Source: Anaeromyces robustus
Taxonomy: Eukaryota > Neocallimastigomycota > Neocallimastigomycetes > Neocallimastigales > Neocallimastigaceae
Direction of reading: 5' to 3'
NCBI GenBank assembly: GCA_002104895.1
Contig: MCFG01000516.1
Coordinates: 1-30,000, forward strand
DNA length: 30,000 nt
Below are positions 14,427-26,776 of the stretch, piece after piece. The notes below the pieces were generated by a model that ran no database searches, was not told the DNA's origin, and saw only the letters and a list, made by a program, of their open reading frames with translations. The position numbers were made by a program, and so were the translations under genes. The stretch's first letter is position 1. Every line of letters starts with the position of its first letter.

Positions 14427-14766
14427 TCTATATTATAATTGCTTTAGAAAGATTATTTTAAATCTTTTTTTAAAGTATTTATCCAAATTAAAAAAAAAAA
14501 TTTTGAAAAAAAAATTCAATATTATATTTATTTAAAAAATTAAAAAATGATTGGATTGGATTATAATAATATAAGTACATATAAATATTATTTAATACTA
14601 TATAATAAAAAGAAAAATGAATAAAAAATATATTATTAATAAAAAAATTTATTCATAATTAATAACCTGATAGTACCAGAATTTATATTATCATTTTTAA
14701 CTCTATAAACTATTTTAACAATTATTATTATTTAAGAAATATTTTATAATTCTAATTACTTATTAA

Positions 14767-14914
<148 letters not shown>

Positions 14915-15086
14915 AATTATTTTTTTTATTTATTATAATTATTTTTTTATTTATTATAATTTATTATTATAATTATTTTTTTTATTTATTATAATTTATT
15001 ATATAATTTATTATTATAATTAAAAATCTATCCTAAAAATACTTTTTTGTTATTCAAATTAAAACTGATTGCTATTTAAATCATTT

Positions 15087-15118
15087 AATTATGGTTATTT
15101 TCCAAAATAACCATAATT
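15087..15118. repeat. Perfect inverted repeat, 15-bp arms, 2-nt loop
   Basis: AATTATGGTTATTTT, then CC, then AAAATAACCATAATT. Each arm includes the informative core GGTTATTTT / AAAATAACC, so it is not explained by A/T bias alone. It lies in the divergent MCTS1-R1 spacer, 661 bases from the MCTS1 start and about 1.3 kb from the R1 start. Hairpin, protein-binding palindrome or transposon-terminus remnant are all possible. Confidence 0.6.
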
Positions 15119-15734
15119 GAACTATTTTTTTTCCATGAATTAATTATTTATTTAATTAATAAAAATATATAAATATATCATATGTTTATATGTTCAATTA
15201 TTTATATCATAATTGATATGATTTCTGTTAATTTTTTTAACTAATAATTAAATTTTATTTATAAATAAATAAAAGTATATATAAAAAAAATAAACTTTAA
15301 TAATTAAAATCCTTAATTATAAAAGTTGACATGGATAAAATTTTTTTAAATAAATAAATACCATATAATTTATAATTCTTATTATTATATTTCTATATAA
15401 TTTATCATTAATAACTTTTCAATGTTATAAAAATGTATTTAAATCAAAAGAAAAATATAGAAATCAAAGTTTTCTTCATATTTTTCCTTTTAATTATGAA
15501 TTAATTATATATATCTTTAAATTACTAATAATATTAACTATTTAAAGTAATCAAACCAATAGAAAAAATGGTATGAAAAAAAAATATAAGGTTCACAAGG
15601 TGGGATACATTAAATTTAGGTATCAACAAAGATAAAACTTTTTTTCTGAATATATAATCTTTATAATTTTTTTTTTTTAATTTTAGTGTGTAATAATTAT
15701 TCTATTATATTTATGTTATTAAGTATAAATAATA

Positions 15735-15776
<42 letters not shown>

Positions 15777-16420
15777 TTTCGAGTTTTTAATATATATATA
15801 TAATATGATTATGTATTAATGAAATTAAAATATATACAATATAAAATAACAATTTTAACAGGGAGTGTAAAACCTCTATAAAATTAACATATTTAAACAA
15901 TTTTATATTAATTAACATATATAAATATTATGAATATAAAACAATTTAAAAAAGAAAATTATATATAAATTTAATTAAATATTTATATAAAATTTATTGA
16001 AGAAAAAAAGAAGAAAATTAAAAAGTTTATAATTAAGGAAAAATATTTAAAAAATTTAAAAATAAAATAATAAAAATTATTAATATTTGTAATTATTGTT
16101 TAATTTAAAATGAAAAAAATTTAATGGAATAATTCAAAGAAAAAATTATGTTAATTAAATTATAATTCTATATATAAAACTGATTTGCTTTTTTAACGAT
16201 TATTAATAAAATCTTTATAATAATATTATTAATAATAAATAAATATATATATATTAAAATCACCTTTTTTTTTTTTTTTTAAATAAAAAATTGTTCCAAA
16301 AGTATTATATTTATATTTTTCTATTTTCTACATTTTCATAAAAAAAAAAAAATTAAAAAAATAATTCCAACAAAAGAATATTATAAAATAAAAATTAAAA
16401 AAAGTATTATATAATTAAAA

Positions 16421-19356
16421 ATGTTAATAATTTATTTTTTTTTAATATTTTTAACCTTAAAAGAATGTAAATTCACTTTTTATCTTTTTTATGATTAAAT
16501 ATAATATAAATATATTAAAAAAAAAAATTCATATTAATTTTGATATTATTATTATTTTTTCTTTTTCTTTTTCTTTTTTTCTCTATCTCTATATTAAATT
16601 GGTTTATAGCTCTGGGTAAGAAACAAATATTAAACGCAGTAGCTATTACAGATGATCCCAATAATCAAATTTATACACCTTTTATTCAAGCATTTAATGA
16701 TTATGCAGATGAACATTATTTAGATGTCTCAATTAATTTAAATCTTTTAACTAAAGAAAATTCAACTGCTACCTATGAAGATTTTGGTTCATTAATTGAA
16801 GCATTACTTAAAAAGAAAACACAAAAATATGATTTATACTTTTATGATAATTTGTATACACCTATTTACGGACCTTATTTATTAGATGTAAAAGATTTAT
16901 TACCAAAAGAGCATGTAAATTTGTATAATAAAAATGTTATTGAACAGTCATGTAGTTATAAAAATGAATTAGTCGGATTGGTAATAGTTATTAATATTAT
17001 TTATTATTAATATAATGATAAATTAATAAATTTATTTAGTAATCAACTAATTATGTTTTTTTCTTATAATTTATTCTGTTATATATTTCTTCCTTTTTTT
17101 TTTCAATGAATATTTTAAATTTTAGCCATTAACTTTAACTTATACAGTTTTTTATTCAAATAAAAATTTGTTAGAAAAGTATAAAAAACGTATACCTAAA
17201 ACATGGGATGAAGTAATAGAGACAGGCCAATATATTTTAGAAGAAGAAAGAAAACAAAATAATACAAATTTAATTATATATAATGGATTATTTGATGGTG
17301 AATATCTTTTTTTCTTTTTTCTTTTTTTTTTATCATCAAAGAAATCCAAGAAGAGTTATATAATGTATTATAATAATTATTTAAAATATTAATTTTATTT
17401 TATTTCATATTATATACATATATAATAGAAAGTGATAATGGAATATGTTCTATTTATGAATTTTTATATTCATGTAGAGAATCGGTTGATGCACCATTTC
17501 CTGAATTGACGAGTAAAACTGCAGTAAACGCCTTGAAAAAAATAAAAGAAGTAAAAGAAAAAACTTCATCAGGTTTGTTTTATATATTTATTAACGCATA
17601 ACAAAAGAATGTTATATTAATGAATTTTTATCTCAATATTATAAATAAAATTGAAAATAATAATAATAATATTAATAATAATAATAATAATAATAAAATC
17701 AACTATATAAATAATTATATTATAATAATTAATCATAAAAAATATAAAAAATTATTAATATCAATATAATTAATCATAAATAATAATATATAATTATTAA
17801 TAATTAATATAAAAAAAAATAAAGATGAAATATTTTCTATGGGATATGATTATTTCGTAGCTCAATTATTTGAAGGAGGTGCTATATTTTTAAAATTCTG
17901 GATTTTTTATGATAATTATGTTAGTGAATCAATCTATCAAATGTCACCTTTACCAGGATTAGTTGAAGGAATATCTGGTTCTACTATTGCTGGATATAAT
18001 ATAGGTATTGGTAAAGGTATAAAGCAAGATAAAGTAAATGGAGCTATAGAAGCATTAAAGTATTTAACCTCAAAAGAAGGACAATTACAATTTTTGAAAA
18101 AACGTCAAATCATTTCAGGTATAGAAGAAGTTTATGATGATGAAGAATTATGTAAAGATATGGATTGTCCTCTTTTCAAAAGTCTTCAACCTATTGCTAG
18201 ACCAGCTTCAATTGTAAAGAATTTCCAAGAATATGCTGATAAATTTACTAAATATATTTATGAATATTTGTATGGAAATGAAAAACCAGAAGATGTATTA
18301 CAAAAAGTAGTTGATATTACAAAAATTTATCATATGTCTTTAAGTACTAAAGATTCATCTATTGGATTAATCATTTTTATTATTCCAATTATTATATCTT
18401 TATTGATGCTTTCATCATTACTATTTCTTTATAATGAAAAATATGAAGTTTATTTTGACTTTTTACCAAAACCATTATGGATAGTAATCATAATTGGAGT
18501 TTTAATGATTTTAAATATTAATATAACAAAATTAGGATCAATGAATAATTTCATATGTCATCTTTATCCATCAATTTTAATTCTTAGTTCTACTTTTATT
18601 TTAATTCCAATATTATATAGATTAATTATTAATTTCCATGAATTGAGTAATATCATCTTATGGATTTATGACCATAAATTTATGTTTCTTGGTATTTTTA
18701 TTTTATTAGATGCTCTATTTATTAGTGTATTTATGGCTGTACCTTATGAAATTCAAACGATTATATTAGATGATGAAAAGAATTATGAGCGTTGTGCTTT
18801 GAGCAATACTTTTGGACAAATATTTTTTGGTATGATGATAGGTTACAAGACTGTTATTATTTTAGCTATATTATTATTGATATTTATGGAATGGAATATA
18901 AATGAAACTATGTATGATTTAAGATTTACTGTAGCTTCTTTATACATTGATATTCTTTCTGTAGTATTTGTATTTATTATAGAATACATTAATATTAATA
19001 ATTATGTTGCTTATAATCTTATAAGATTTACGCTTATTGTTATTGAATCTATTTCACATTATTCACTCATGTATGGAGTTAGATTATTATTCCCATTTTT
19101 CATTAAAAATAATACAAGTCAAAATATTTTAAGTGGTAATGTCTACAATAAAGGCTCAAATAATATGCAAAATTCAACTAAAGCTTCTGAAAAAAGTATT
19201 GAATCAGTATCAGGAAGCAATTCTAATAATGCATCTTCAAGTGTTGTAACAAAAATAATGACTTATCATTATAAAAGTTCAACAAATAGTAATGAATTAA
19301 TAAGTTCCAAAAATCATGGAGTATCATCGAAATCCAGTTATACTAGCAATAAATAA
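16421..19356 (+). CDS. Receptor R1: solute-binding protein fused to class C seven-helix domain
   Basis: Probable plasma-membrane receptor for a small extracellular solute; the ligand is unknown. Exons 16421-16466, 16610-16980, 17126-17297, 17429-17572 and 17825-19356 join to 754 codons plus TAA. Residues 1 to ~16 form a hydrophobic signal peptide (MLIIYFFLIFLTLKE). About 20-420 is a type II periplasmic-binding-protein fold like bacterial sugar/glycerol-phosphate ABC binding proteins (AVAITDDPN, YDLYFYDN, PKTWDEVIETGQYIL, LPGLVEGISGSTIAGYNIGI, ALKYLTSKEGQLQF). Seven helices run at about 423-669, with the class C disulfide pair Cys488 (ICHLYP, top of TM3) and Cys567 (second extracellular loop) and a conserved FMEWN after TM5. 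The 85-residue Ser/Asn-rich tail carries KIMTYHYKSS. Intact, and first of three tandem paralogues. SBP-7TM fusions are known from anaerobic fungi; signalling here is inferred. Confidence 0.93.
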
Positions 19357-20917
19357 TAAAATAAATCTTTATATGTATACTATATATTGATTTATTCTTT
19401 CTTTTTTTTTTTTAAGTTATTACTTTTTTTTTTATAATTTATTATTACTACTTTCTTGTTGCTATATTTAAACAAGAAAATTAAATATTTTTATTTTTAA
19501 AATAATATTTTTATATATATTTTGTTATTCATATCAAATATAATTAATTAAATTATTATTATAATTATAATTAATATTATTATTTAAATAAAACAATTTA
19601 AATAATACAAATTATTTTTTCCTAATTTTTTCTTTTTTGGTTATTAAATATTTTCTTTTTTTATTAATTAAATATATATTTTTTATTATTAAATTACACA
19701 ATAAAATCCATATTCTGTATACTTTATTTTCGTTAAGTTACAATAATTAACAAATAGAGAAAAAAAAAAAAAAAACTATGAACATTTTTTTATTAATTTA
19801 TCATAAGGACATATTGAAATATATAAATGTATCTGAATTTAATTCTTTGTATGTTATTGCTACGGCCTCTATATAAAGCCATATATATTAAGGTAATACT
19901 TTAACAACCAGAATAACCAGAATAACCAGAATAGACACTGGTTGACATAAATACTATGATAATACAAAAAAAAATATTTATATATTTTATGCAAAATTAT
20001 ATGTATGTAATTTCATAATACATTATAAAGGAAAAAAACTACTTCTTTCTTTTCTTTTAATACTTTAACCTTTTTTTTTTTTTTTTCCACTTTTTTCCAC
20101 TTTTTATTGATTTTTTTATTATTATTTTTTGTTATTTGTATTATTATATATTTATTATATAAAATATATATGTGAATACTTTTTATTAAATTTTTAATTA
20201 AATAATATATATAAACTATGAATATTTATGGTTTTTATTTTTGTATTAATTTTAGTGTTATTATTGTAGATTTATTTCAAAAGAAAAAAAAAGAAAAATT
20301 AAATATTGTGATAAACCATTTTATTTTGTGTCTCCCATAATTAAAAAGTAGTACAAATCCTTAATAGTAAGTTAAACTAAAAAAGCATTATAAATAAAAA
20401 AGTTGAAGATTAAAAAAGTCAATAAAATAAAAAAATATTAAAAATTAACAAAATTAATATATAAAATGATAATTTGACTTTTAAAGTAAATTTTTATTAT
20501 TAAATATAGTTTATATGGTTACTTTTTTTTTTTTTTTCTTTTATAAAAAAACAAAAATTTAATACATAATCAAGTTTATTTATAATTATTTCATAATTTT
20601 ATAATAAATGATGTTCAATTAAAAAATAGTTCCGGTAAAAAGAATAAAAATATAAAAAGATAAAAAATACAAAAATATAAAAAAATATTAAAAAATATTA
20701 AAAAAATAAAAAATATAAAAAATTTAAAAAATATATATATATATATATATATATAAAAGTTAAAAAAAAAAAAAAAAAAACAATTAATAATAATTTTTTG
20801 GAAAAAATAATTAAAAAAAAAAAGTTGATATTTTTTTATAAATAAATAAGCAAATATAAAATATAAAAATTATTGTGAAAACAAAGCAAGACGAAAAAAT
20901 AATATATACGTAAAGTG
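19357..20917. other. Intergenic R1-R2, no gene seen
   Basis: About 1.56 kb of A/T filler with poly-T and AT tracts (for example (AT)n at 20732-20753). The one non-simple patch is 19798-19960, holding a threefold AACCAGAAT repeat inside a short inverted repeat. Nothing here resembles receptor coding sequence, so there is no extra decayed copy. Confidence 0.65.
19905..19944 (+). repeat. Triple AACCAGAAT repeat flanked by CAACCAG/CTGGTTG
   Basis: AACCAGAAT occurs three times with a 9-base period, and CAACCAG at the left end is the reverse complement of CTGGTTG at 19938-19944. The patch can therefore fold into a stem of 7 pairs. It lies 550-590 bases after the R1 stop and about 1 kb before R2. 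Function unknown. Confidence 0.55.
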
Positions 20918-23900
20918 ATGCTAATATTTAATTGTTTTATTTTATTATTTTTTTTAAGTTTAAAATATGGTAAATTCAATATAATTATAATTATTATATT
21001 AAATAAATAATTATAAATACTAAAATTTTTTTTTATTTATTATTATTATTATTATAATCTCTATATCATTATTATCATCGTTATTAAAATAATTGTCATT
21101 AATAATTATTATTATTACTTCTAATATATTAAATATATCAAATTATTATTTTTTTTATTTTAGTATTAGGAAAGAAAATAATATTAAATGCAGTAGCATT
21201 TACAGATGATCCTAATAATCAGGTTTATACACCATTTGTACAAGAATTTAATGATTATGCAGAAAGAAACGATTTAGATGTTACATTAAAATTAAATCTA
21301 TTAACTAAAGAAAATTCAACTGGTACTTTTAATGATTTTGGCTCATTAGTTGAAGCATTACTTAAAAAAAAGTCACAAAAATATGATTTGTATTTTTATG
21401 ACAACTTGTATACACCTCTTTATGGACCATATCTATTAGATATAAAAGATTTATTACCAGAAGAACATATAAATATGTTTAATGAAAATATTATTGAACA
21501 AACATGTACTTATAAAGATGAGTTAGTTGGATTGGTAACAAGAAAAAGAATTAATATATTTTACTAATTAATGAAAAATTAATTCAAAATATGTACTTTT
21601 TTATAATTAGCAATAACATCAATTATTTTTTTTTTTTTTTTTTTTTTTTAATTTAATACTTTTTTTTCAATAAATATTATATTATTTTTTAGCCATTAAC
21701 TTTGACTTTTACGGTATTTTATTCAAATATAAATTTATTAAAGAAGTATAATAAAACAATACCTACAACATGGGATGAAGTAATAGAGACAGGTCAATAT
21801 ATATTAGAAGAAGAAAAAAATCAAAATAATACTGATTTAATTATATATAATGGGCTATTTGATAGTTAATATTAATTTTTTTTTATTATTTTAATAAAAA
21901 CAAATGAAAAAATACAACAAAAATAAAAATAAAATAAAATAAAATGAAATATAATTATTAATTTTATAATATAATATATGTCTTATATAATATTATATAT
22001 TTATAATTTAATGATTAGAAAGTGAACATGGAATATGTTCGGTTTATGAATTTATACATTCGTGTAGAGAATCAGTGGATTCACCATTTCCTGAATTAAC
22101 AAGTAAAACAGCCATAAATGCTTTAAAAAAAATGAAAGAATTAAAAGAAAAAGTAGCTTCAGGTATATAAACATTATGTTTAATATAACAAATATTACTA
22201 AAATAAAATTCTAAATAAAATTTTTTTTAATATATATATATATTTAATATTAATTTAATATAATAAATAAATTACTCTAAAAAATATATATCAAACAAAA
22301 ATGATAACAACAACAAAAAAAAAAAAAAACAACTACATTAACAACAACAATAATAATAATAATAACAAAATAATCAAATAACCAAAAAAAAAATAAAAAA
22401 AAATAATAATAAATTAATAATAACAAAAATAACAATGACAATGACAATAATGACAATAAAAAAAATATATATATATATTTATATATTTCAAAAAGATACT
22501 ATATTTTCTATGGGATATGATTATTTTGTATCAAAGATTTTTGATGGAAATGCAATATTTTTAACTTTTTGGATTTATTATGATAATTATGTAGGAGAAT
22601 CTGCCTATCAAATGTCATCTTTACCAGGTTTAAATAAAGGGGTTTCAAGTTCAATTATTGCAGGGTTTAATTTAGGTATTGGTAAAAATATAAATCAAGA
22701 AAAAATAAATGGAGCTGTAGAAGCATTAAAATATTTAACTTCAAAAGAAGGACAATTACAATTTTTAAAAAAACGTCAAATCATTACAGGAATAGAAGAA
22801 TTTTATGATGATGAAGAATTATGTAAAGATATTGACTGTAATCTTTTTAAAAGCCTTCAACCTATCGCAAGACCTACATCCCAAGTTAAAAATTTTAATG
22901 ACTATTCGGAATATTTTACAAAAAATGTATATGATTATTTATATGGAAATGATGAACCAGAAAATGTATTACAAAGAGTACAAGATTATACCAAAGTATA
23001 TTATGTTTCAATAAGTACAGAAAATTCACCAGCTGGATTAATCATTTTTATATTAACAATAATCATATCAATATTGATGGCTTTATCAGTTCTTTTCCTT
23101 TTTGTTAAAAAATACAATGAATATTTTGATTTTTTACCAAAACCATTTTGGATAATAATAATTATTGGAATAATTATTCTTTTAAATATTAATATAACAA
23201 AATTGGGAAAATTAACAAGTTTTACTTGTCATTTATATCCAGCTTTTTTAATTTTTGGATTTACTCTTAGTTTAACCCCTATATTATATAAATTAATTAT
23301 AAATTTTCATGTAAAAAATTCTGTAATTTTATGGGTTATTGAAAATAAATATTTATTTATATGTATTTTTATTTTAATAGATATCATATCTATTTCTTTA
23401 TTTATGATTACCCCTTATACCGTTCATAATATTACCATTGAAAATGGAAAAAATTTTGAAAAATGTTCTATGAATAGTTTCATGGGTAAAATATTAGTTG
23501 GATTAATAATATTATATAAAGGTTTAGGTATAGCAACAATGCTTATTTTTACGTTTATGGAATGGAATATTAAAGAAACCGTATATGATTTAAGATTTAT
23601 CGTAGCTTCTTTATATGTTGATATTCTTTCAATGATATTTTTATTATTATTACATTTTATTTCAATTAAAAATTATATTTATTATGTTGTAATAAGAGTA
23701 GCAGTAATAACAATTATATCCATATCAAATTTTATATTGATTTATGGTATTAGATTATTTTTCCCATATATTGTTCATAAAGAAGATCTATTAAGCGGAA
23801 ATGTATATAATAATAACAATAACAATAATAATAATAGAAATACTTTTAATAACTTCCAGTCTACAACAGAAAATGAATGTTCAGTAAAATGTGATCATAA

Positions 23901-24009
23901 TGAATCATCAAGTACGTTACAAAAAATTATTAATTATCATTATCAGAAAGGACCAGAAAATGAAATACAAAATCAAAGTATAAGAAGTTTACCAATCAGT
24001 GAAAAATAA
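20918..24009 (+). CDS. Receptor R2: solute-binding protein fused to class C seven-helix domain
   Basis: Paralogue of R1 with the same build. Exons 20918-20969, 21164-21534, 21693-21864, 22019-22162 and 22496-24009 join to 750 codons plus TAA. Exons 2, 3 and 4 have exactly the R1 lengths (371, 172 and 144 nt). Signal peptide MLIFNCFILLFFLSLKY, then the binding domain (AVAFTDDPNN, YDLYFYDNLYTP, PTTWDEVIETGQYIL, SLPGLNKGVSSSIIAGFNLG, EALKYLTSKEGQ). Seven helices start near residue 427 (SPAGLIIFIL); TM3 opens TCHLYPAF and the second loop has FEKCSMN, keeping the class C disulfide pair. FMEWN follows TM5. The tail has an Asn run after GNVY and a conserved KIINYHYQK motif, ending SLPISEK. No break. 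The long ORF extends upstream of exon 5 into intron 4, but that extension is intronic, since R1 and R3 splice at the same point. Ligand and coupling are unknown. Confidence 0.93.
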
Positions 24010-25324
24010 TATATATAATACAATAATTTAATAATTAATATTTTTACTTTTTTTTATTTTTTTATTATATTATTTTCTATTTGTTTTAGTTGTAATTGTT
24101 TATAATAATAAAATTAAAAATAAAATAAAATAAAATAAAATAAAATAAAATAAAATAAAATTAAAATAAAAATAAAAATAAAATAAAATAAAATAAAATA
24201 AAATAAATAAAATAAAATAAAATAAAATAAAATAAAATAAAATAAAATAAAATAAAATAAAATAAAATAAAATAAAATCAAATAAAATAAAATAAAATAA
24301 AATAAAATAAATATGTATATATATGTTTTCTTTTAAATATAAATAAAATGTCTTTTTTTTTTTTTTTATTATTATTACTATGAAAAAAGTTTTTATGAAT
24401 TTTTTTTAAATTTTACGAAAACTATAAAATGTTTTAAAAATATAGAATGTTTAAATAATTATATATATTTTTATTATATAAATATTTAATTTTCTAATTA
24501 TTTATAATTATTATGATTATTAATAATTATTAATATCTATTATTATTATTATTATAAATTATTTACCTGATTAGCATGATCATTATTATTAATTCGTATT
24601 ATATAAAGTTTTATATATGTCTTAACTTTAATCTTATTTAAGAATTTTTGTATATCATTAATGAATATGGAACAGATAATTTATTATAGTTTAATAAATG
24701 TTAAGTATAAAAAATAACTAAACAAAACTATTAAAAAATATACCCTTATTCAAAAAGAAAATTTTAAATAATATATTATTGAATATAAAAAAAATATTAT
24801 TAAAGTTAATAATAAAGATTTGATCTTAAAAAAATAATTATAAAATAAAAAGAAATGAACTAAAAAAATTTAAATTATCTAAAATAAATCTAATTTCTTT
24901 TTTTATTAAAAATTGTATAACAAAAAAAAAAAAAAAATAAAAATAAAAATAAAAAGATAAAAAGATAAAAAAATAAAAGATATAAAAAAAAGGTTAAATT
25001 AACAATAAAAATGAAAAGGAATAGTTATTATAAAGATAAAAAAAGTAATAATAATTGAATTAAAGTTTAAATATTATTTTTAATTAATTTTATTATTATT
25101 AAATTATGCAAATATTATGAATCGAATAATTTATAATTATATATAATAAAAATAATATGTAAAATTAAATATATATATATATATTATTGTAAAAATTGAA
25201 AATATTTTTCTTATTCTCATCAAAAGAAAAAGTTATAATAACTATTATAAATTATAAAAAATTAGTTAAATAATACAAAAAAGAAAAAAAAATAAAGAAA
25301 GAAAATAAAATTAAATATATTAAG
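24010..25324. other. Intergenic R2-R3, no gene seen
   Basis: About 1.3 kb. It opens with a ~200-base (AAAAT)n array (24116-24311), followed by A/T filler up to the R3 start. No coding or RNA gene signal was found. It must contain the R3 promoter, but no distinct element stands out. Confidence 0.65.
24116..24311. repeat. Long (AAAAT)n microsatellite downstream of R2
   Basis: About 39 AAAAT units with a few interruptions (an AAATTAAAA step near 24160, one TCAAA near 24278). It begins about 107 bases past the R2 stop codon, so it may be in or near the 3' UTR. Confidence 0.92.
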
Positions 25325-26739
25325 ATGCTAATAATTAATTATTATATTATTTTAATATCCTTATGCTTAAAATATGGTAAGTTTATTTTTTTTTTTTATT
25401 ATTTTACTAATATTAAAAAACATATATTAAACTATTATGTATATTAATATTTTTTATTTTTTTTTCATTTATATAATTATTATTACTATGATATCGATAT
25501 ATATATTAATATTTGGGATGGATATATAGCATTTGGAAGAACAATATTAAATGCAGTAGCCATGACAGAAGATGGTAATAATCAAGCATATACTCCATTT
25601 ATTCAAGAATTTAATGATTATGCTGAAAAAAATAACTTAGATGTTACATTAAAGTTAAATCTTTTAACTAAAGAAAATTCAACTGGTACCTTTAATGATT
25701 TCGGTTCATTAGTTGAAGCATTACTTAAAAAAAAAACACAAAAATATGATTTATATTTTTATGACAATATGTATACTCATATATATGGACCATATTTATT
25801 AGATGTAAAAGATTTATTACCAGATAATCATGTAAATATGTATAATAAAAAATTTATAGGTCAAACATGCTATTATAATGATGAATTAGTTGGATTAGTA
25901 AGAATATTATGAATATTTATTGATATTTATTTATATAATTAAAATACATAACAAAAAAAAAAAAAACTTTTACAAAATAATTTAAATTACATTAATAATA
26001 ATTAAATAATTTTTTTTTTTTGTTTAATATTACTTATTACTTATTCATTAATCTATATAATATATATAGCCTTTAACATTAACATATTCAGTATTTTATT
26101 CAAATAAAGACTTATTAGATAAATATAATAAAACTATACCTAAAACATGGGATGAATTAATAGAAACAGGACAATATATTTTAGAGAGAGAAAAAAATGA
26201 GAATAAAGATTTAATTGTATACAATGGTCTATTTGATAGTAAATAATTTTAACTTTGTTTTTTTTTAATAAAATAGAAAAATAAATAAATGATAATAATA
26301 TAATAATAATAATCGCAATAGCTTAGCAACAACATAGCGACAATAATAACAACAACAATAATAATAGATAATAAAATATAATAAATATATAATAATTATT
26401 ATATATATTATATACTAATGAAATAGGTGTAGACACTCAACTGGGATTATCTACTATATATGAATTTATATATTCATGTAGAGAATCAGTAGATGCACCA
26501 TTTCCAGAAATGACAAGTGAAACAGCTTTAAATGCCTTAAAAAAAATGAAAGAATTAAAAGAAAAAATAGCTTCAGGTATTAAATATTCCATATATATAT
26601 ATTTAAATATTATAATATTTAATATTTTGTTAATATGAATTTATATTTATTCGATTTATAAATTTATAAATTTTATCATAAAAAATGAACAATTATATAA
26701 AATACATAATAATAATAAATAATAATAATAATAATAGTA

Positions 26740-26776
<37 letters not shown>

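Noticed and set aside
22435..22495. An earlier ATG that would extend the R2 long frame upstream of exon 5
   Set aside because: It translates intron 4 simple sequence. The homologous AG acceptor (exon starting GAT in all three receptors) shows this is intronic.
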